DNA of 62,136 bases, from the NCBI GenBank assembly GCA_937864465.1, contig CALMJU010000059.1:1-62136 (forward strand). The letters are read 5' to 3'. Below the pieces are notes generated by a model. The model was not told the DNA's origin. It did no database searches and saw nothing but the letters and a program-made list of their open reading frames with translations. Numbering within the stretch: the first letter of the stretch is position 1; each line of letters opens with the position of its first letter. The position numbers and the translations under genes were made by a program. This document shows positions 58,788 through 62,136 of the stretch, piece by piece. This DNA is from an uncultured Acidobacteriota bacterium (GTDB taxonomy: Bacteria > Acidobacteriota > Polarisedimenticolia > Polarisedimenticolales > JAIQFR01).

Positions 58788-60288
58788 CCGTCCGGGTCGC
58801 TCCGCCGGCCTCGAGCCGATGCGCCGGCTTGAGCGTCCAGAGCTGCAGCCTTGTGAACTCGACGATTCTGGAGTCGTCGAGATAGAGACGATGGACGGGC
58901 CATCCTCGGAATTCCTGGATCCGCTGGGCGATCTTCTTGTCGTTCGTCCTGGGGTACGCGTCGAAGGAGCGGATCTCGTACTCGGCTCGCGGAGATCCCG
59001 ACGCCAGGTCCCCGTACACCTCGCAGAAGAGGGCGAACAGCGATCCCGTCCCGATCTCCCCGCTCGCGGTCTTCAGGGACGCCGGGAGGCACCGGTTCAC
59101 CCAGATGAAGAGCTCCGCCTGCCGCGCCAGCCCGAGGACCTCGGCCCACGTCGCGCGGGCGGCCTCCGGCTGCACCCTCGGCATCACCCGGGGGCCCAGG
59201 GGATGCTGCGTGACGATCTTCTCCGGCACGGCCCCCTTCCTCCCGTATCCCGAGATGGCCGTCGCGAGCCCCGCGAATGCCTCGGCCGGCGAGAAGTCCT
59301 CCGTGTAGATGAGCCCCCCGTTTCTCTCGTTCGCCGCGACGACGTCGAGGAGATCCTCGCGCGTCATGTTCTCCTTCTGATGCGAGTACAACGGCGCCAC
59401 GGCGCGGTACGTCGTCACCTCGATGTCGCTCCGGCTCTTGAGATACTTCACGAGCCGGCGGAAGTTCTCCTGGGCGGTGATCATCGTCTCCGCCGGCCGC
59501 AGGAGAGGCGCGATCCACTCCTCGGGGGTCGGGTTCGCTCCGTAGTAGTAGTTGAAGTCCCAGAACTCCTCGGCGCGGATCTTCGTCGGGTGCCCGGCGA
59601 AAAGCGACACCACCTGGGAGCTCCGCAGCAGCCCGGGCAGCTCGGCCTTGAGATTCTCCAGGGCGGGCGTGAAGAGGTCGTCCCGGTGATACGAGTCCTC
59701 GTCGAAGGTGTACTCCGCGCTGAAGTTCAGGGCGTTCGCGAACCACACGACGTCTCGGCCCGGAAGCGAGATCGGAGATCCCTCGTAGCTCACGTTCATC
59801 CGTCCCAGCGCGGCTACGAGCTGCGGCCCGTAACACCCGCCGTGCCGGCCCAGGATCGTCACGGGGACCTCGAAGATGCGCTCCAGGTCCGCGATGCCGG
59901 CCGATTCCTGCTCCCACATCCGCCGCACCCCGTCCTGCCAGCCCGCCTCCTCGAGCTCCTCCATGACCGTCGGATGGATCGATCCGTAGTTCGTGTGGCT
60001 CCCGATCTCGTGCGCGGCCATGGCGCCTATGACGTCCACCCGCCCCCGCTGCTCGAGCGAGCGGGCCTTCTCGCCGATGACGAAGAAGGTCCCGGAGAGC
60101 CCCTCCTCGGACAGGATCTCTGCCAGCCACTTGGGGATGCCGTCGATCCCCTCGGATTCCGGCGTGATGTAATCCTCTACGTCGAAGGTGATGACCACCT
60201 GCGGCTTGGGCGGGTACGGCGTGAGCGCGACCGTCCCCGCCGGCGTCTGGACGGACAACGCCAGGAACGATGCCGCCAGCATCCACAT
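58738..60288 (-). CDS. Polysaccharide deacetylase-like exported protein
   Basis: This 516-residue protein has a short signal peptide and then a NodB-like fold. The metal motif VVITFDVEDY is near residue 31, EIGSHTNYGSIHPT (the H-x-x-x-H motif) near 95, and GRHGGCYGPQLV near 147. The C-terminal 200 residues are not part of the standard deacetylase domain and are unassigned. The family removes N-acetyl groups from glycans, but the substrate here is unknown. It has its own promoter with an operator-like palindrome and overlaps the SGNH gene tail-to-tail by 50 bp. Confidence 0.85.
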   Translation of the reverse strand: MWMLAASFLALSVQTPAGTVALTPYPPKPQVVITFDVEDYITPESEGIDGIPKWLAEILSEEGLSGTFFVIGEKARSLEQRGRVDVIGAMAAHEIGSHTNYGSIHPTVMEELEEAGWQDGVRRMWEQESAGIADLERIFEVPVTILGRHGGCYGPQLVAALGRMNVSYEGSPISLPGRDVVWFANALNFSAEYTFDEDSYHRDDLFTPALENLKAELPGLLRSSQVVSLFAGHPTKIRAEEFWDFNYYYGANPTPEEWIAPLLRPAETMITAQENFRRLVKYLKSRSDIEVTTYRAVAPLYSHQKENMTREDLLDVVAANERNGGLIYTEDFSPAEAFAGLATAISGYGRKGAVPEKIVTQHPLGPRVMPRVQPEAARATWAEVLGLARQAELFIWVNRCLPASLKTASGEIGTGSLFALFCEVYGDLASGSPRAEYEIRSFDAYPRTNDKKIAQRIQEFRGWPVHRLYLDDSRIVEFTRLQLWTLKPAHRLEAGGATRTVNGETLAVSLAPAEPR

Positions 60289-60314
60289 ACGACCCCCCTC
60301 CCCCCCGTGTCTTG

Positions 60315-60343
60315 AAAGTACGAAATTAGCTAATTTTTGTCAA
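60315..60343 (-). promoter_or_regulatory. Promoter with embedded palindrome for the deacetylase gene
   Basis: On the minus strand, TTGACA (60343-60338) and TACTTT (60320-60315) are 17 bp apart, with the start codon 26 bp downstream. The spacer holds the perfect 14-bp palindrome AAATTAGCTAATTT (60323-60336). A repressor bound there would occupy the space between -35 and -10. The site is an isolated AT island in very GC-rich DNA. The binding protein is not known; MarR-type or other winged-helix regulators are candidates by motif style only. Confidence 0.75.
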
Positions 60344-60386
60344 GTGGCTCGGCGGGAGAGGAATTCGAGAAGGGAACCTCGCGGGC

Positions 60387-61913
60387 TCAGCCGCGCGCCC
60401 GGCCGAAGAACGGCTCCAGCTCTTCCGGTTTCGGCGGCGGGGAGAGATACGACCCGATCACGAGCCCCGCGACCGAGAGCCCGAAGGAGAAGAAGATCCC
60501 GGGGATCCCCCAGGGATCCTTCCCGAACACGCCGGCGGCCGCGGCCCCGGGGGCGCCGAGCATCACGTCCGGCCAGGCCCACGGGACGACGACCTCGAGC
60601 ACGAGGGTCGCGAGGGTGCCCAGCACGATCGACAGGACGCCCCCGAGGCGCGTCGCGCGCCTCCAGACGAGCGCCGCGAGGACGGCGGGCGTGATGGCGA
60701 CGCCGTAGATCGTGTAGGCGAAGTAGCTGTACTGGAGGACGGAGATGTTCGACTTCGTGACCGTCGGGACGAAGATCATCAGGAACGCGAGGAACCCGAT
60801 CGCGACCACGACGATCTTCTGGAGCGCGGCCATGCGCCGCGGGTCCGCCCCCGGATTCAGGAAGCGCTGGTAGATGTCGCGCATCACGTTCGTGCTCGGC
60901 GAGAGGAGGTAGTTCATCCCGGTCGAGATCACGACCGCGCACGCGGCTCCGAGGAGGAGGACGCCGACCGGGAGCGGGACCATGTTCCTCGCCGCCTGGA
61001 GGACCATCGCCCGCGCGTCCCATCCCAGCGCGTGCTCCGCGTCGTAGCTCGAGGCGTAGATGGCGATCACGACGACGACGATCTCCACCACGATCGTTCC
61101 GAGGATCCAGACGCCGACCGCGGCCCTCGCCTCGCGGGCGCTCCTCGCGGCGTAGAACTTCTGGTACATCGACTGGATGCCCATCAGGAGAAGGAGCGTG
61201 GAGAGGCAGTACCCGATCGCCTTGAGCGCCGGGAAGCGTCCGAAGTCCTCGGAGAACGCCGCGAAATGGCTCGCAGGAAGGACCGCCGCCGCGTGGGAGA
61301 AGCCGCCCGCGAAGAGCACGACGAACGGGACCGAAACGATGCACGCGAGCACGATCACGATGCCGTTCGGAAGGTCCGTGTAGGCGACCGCGACCATGCC
61401 GCCGAGCGCCGTGAAGAGGATCACGAACGCCGCAGCGGCGATCTGCCCGGTCTCCACGGAGATCGCCCCGTCGCTGACCACGTTGAGGATGTAGCCGCCC
61501 GCGCGGAACTGGTAGGCGACGATCGTCGTGAACGAGATCACGATCGCGACGGCGCCGAACAGGCGCGCGAACTTCCCGTAGCGGACCTCGAGGATGTCCC
61601 CGACCGTGTACTGCCCGAACGTCCGGATCTTCGCCGCGAGGAAGTAGATGACGAGGATTCCGATCCACGCCCCGGCCGGCAGCCAGAGGGACGACCAGCC
61701 CGCATGGTAGGCGTACTCGGCCCCCGCGATGAACGTCCCCGAGCCGATCCAGGTGCAGATCAGGGTGAAGACGATGACCCACAGGCTGAGCGTGCGGCCC
61801 GCGACCATCATGTCGTCCTGGGTCTTCACCTTGCGGGCCCGCGCCACGTTGAGCGCGGTGAGGACCCCAAGGTAGGCGAGGATCGCGACCGCGAAGACGG
61901 TGGTCTTGTCCAT
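60387..61913 (-). CDS. Sodium:solute symporter (SSS family)
   Basis: This 508-residue protein has about 13 membrane segments of the SSS/LeuT fold. Family features are TWIGSGTFIAGAEYAYHAGWSSLWLPAGAW near residue 40, the FTALGGMVAVAYTDLPNGIVI segment and the late STGMNYLLSPSTNVMRDIYQRFL block, which resembles the SSS signature near TM8. It imports a solute with sodium; the substrate cannot be deduced. The start at 61913 follows GGGAGGGAG. Confidence 0.9.
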   Translation of the reverse strand: MDKTTVFAVAILAYLGVLTALNVARARKVKTQDDMMVAGRTLSLWVIVFTLICTWIGSGTFIAGAEYAYHAGWSSLWLPAGAWIGILVIYFLAAKIRTFGQYTVGDILEVRYGKFARLFGAVAIVISFTTIVAYQFRAGGYILNVVSDGAISVETGQIAAAAFVILFTALGGMVAVAYTDLPNGIVIVLACIVSVPFVVLFAGGFSHAAAVLPASHFAAFSEDFGRFPALKAIGYCLSTLLLLMGIQSMYQKFYAARSAREARAAVGVWILGTIVVEIVVVVIAIYASSYDAEHALGWDARAMVLQAARNMVPLPVGVLLLGAACAVVISTGMNYLLSPSTNVMRDIYQRFLNPGADPRRMAALQKIVVVAIGFLAFLMIFVPTVTKSNISVLQYSYFAYTIYGVAITPAVLAALVWRRATRLGGVLSIVLGTLATLVLEVVVPWAWPDVMLGAPGAAAAGVFGKDPWGIPGIFFSFGLSVAGLVIGSYLSPPPKPEELEPFFGRARG

Positions 61914-61970
61914 CGGCTCCCTCCCTCGCGCGCAGCATAGCCGAAGCGGGGTGCGCGGAGGAATCCGGGC

Positions 61971-61976
61971 TATCAT
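61971..61976 (+). promoter_or_regulatory. -10 box of the POT transporter gene
   Basis: TATCAT lies 32 nt before the ATG at 62009. A GGAGG element follows at 61997-62003. Confidence 0.35.
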
Positions 61977-62008
61977 TCCGCGGCCGCGGCCGCGGCGCGG
62001 AGGCCGGC

Positions 62009-62136
62009 ATGGCGCGACGGAGCCTGCTTCGGGACTTTCCACGGGTCTTCTGGATCGCGAATCTCATGGAGCTGTTCGAGAGGGCCGCCTACTACGGCCT
62101 GAACTCGGTGCTCGCGGTCTATCTCACCGGGAGCCG
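62009..62136 (+). CDS. POT-family peptide transporter (partial, 5' end)
   Basis: Only the first 42 codons are inside the window. The translation contains FWIANLMELFERAAYYG, the typical N-terminal ExxER-like motif of proton-dependent di/tripeptide transporters, before a first membrane segment. The start codon is preceded by GGAGGCC. The assignment rests on a short stretch, but the motif is characteristic. It adds a third peptide carrier to the window. Confidence 0.75.
   Translation, partial: MARRSLLRDFPRVFWIANLMELFERAAYYGLNSVLAVYLTGS

Overview
This 62.1 kb window is very GC-rich, densely coded DNA from a Gram-negative bacterium. It carries nearly the whole route to Kdo and early lipopolysaccharide core (kdsA, kdsB, kdsD, kdsC, a heptose-phosphate kinase, a family 9 heptosyltransferase and a Kdo-kinase-like protein), a TatA/TatC pair, and a groESL operon with a CIRCE operator. 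Several genes belong to families common in Acidobacteriota and neighbouring phyla: DUF4388, DUF6178, sulfatase-TPR, carbamoyltransferase-SxtJ-DUF5989 and a deoxyhypusine-synthase-like protein. I infer Acidobacteriota or a close relative with moderate confidence. No 16S rRNA, tRNA, CRISPR array or insertion sequence was recognised.

Layout. 0-6 kb: an exported protein with about twelve GNDxY repeats, an OPT transporter and an alanine/sodium symporter, then about 600 bp without a convincing gene. 6-9.5 kb: a BrnT/BrnA toxin-antitoxin pair under a palindromic operator, then gamma-glutamyltranspeptidase. 8.6-13.5 kb (minus strand): a MIO-type ammonia-lyase with a Cys in place of the cofactor Ser, a Tat-exported DUF362 protein, a small exported protein and a deoxyhypusine-synthase-like enzyme. 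13.6-22.5 kb: sulfatase-TPR lipoprotein, M2 dipeptidyl carboxypeptidase, an HprK-like P-loop protein, a second OPT transporter, murB and a zinc-ribbon protein. 22.5-31 kb: SWIM/SNF2 helicase divergent from kdsA, a B3/B4-domain protein, a DUF6178 pair, peptidase T and a receiver protein. 31-43.7 kb: kdsB-pyrG-kdsD-kdsC-lapA, a tandem DUF4388 protein, heptose kinase, Trm112-like protein, heptosyltransferase, Kdo-kinase-like protein and tatC/tatA. 43.9-47.8 kb: ctpA and groES-groEL ending in a strong terminator. 47.8-54.2 kb (minus strand): a polytopic membrane protein, DUF2304, a GT2 glycosyltransferase, a GT-C-like glycosyltransferase and an FHA-GAF-PP2C phosphatase. 54.3-58.8 kb: a four-gene cassette with the same order and families as sxtI-sxtJ-sxtK-sxtL of saxitoxin clusters. 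58.7-62.1 kb: a polysaccharide deacetylase with an operator-like palindrome in its promoter, a sodium:solute symporter and the start of a POT peptide transporter.

Two themes join the genes. One is peptide and amino-acid scavenging: two OPT carriers, a POT carrier, AGCS and SSS symporters, GGT, an ACE-like peptidase, PepT and an ammonia-lyase. The other is envelope glycan construction and modification. Gene overlaps of the ATGA, GTGA or TGATG type are frequent, so translational coupling is probably common. Several promoters place the -10 box only 6-8 nt before the start codon, which suggests leaderless messages.
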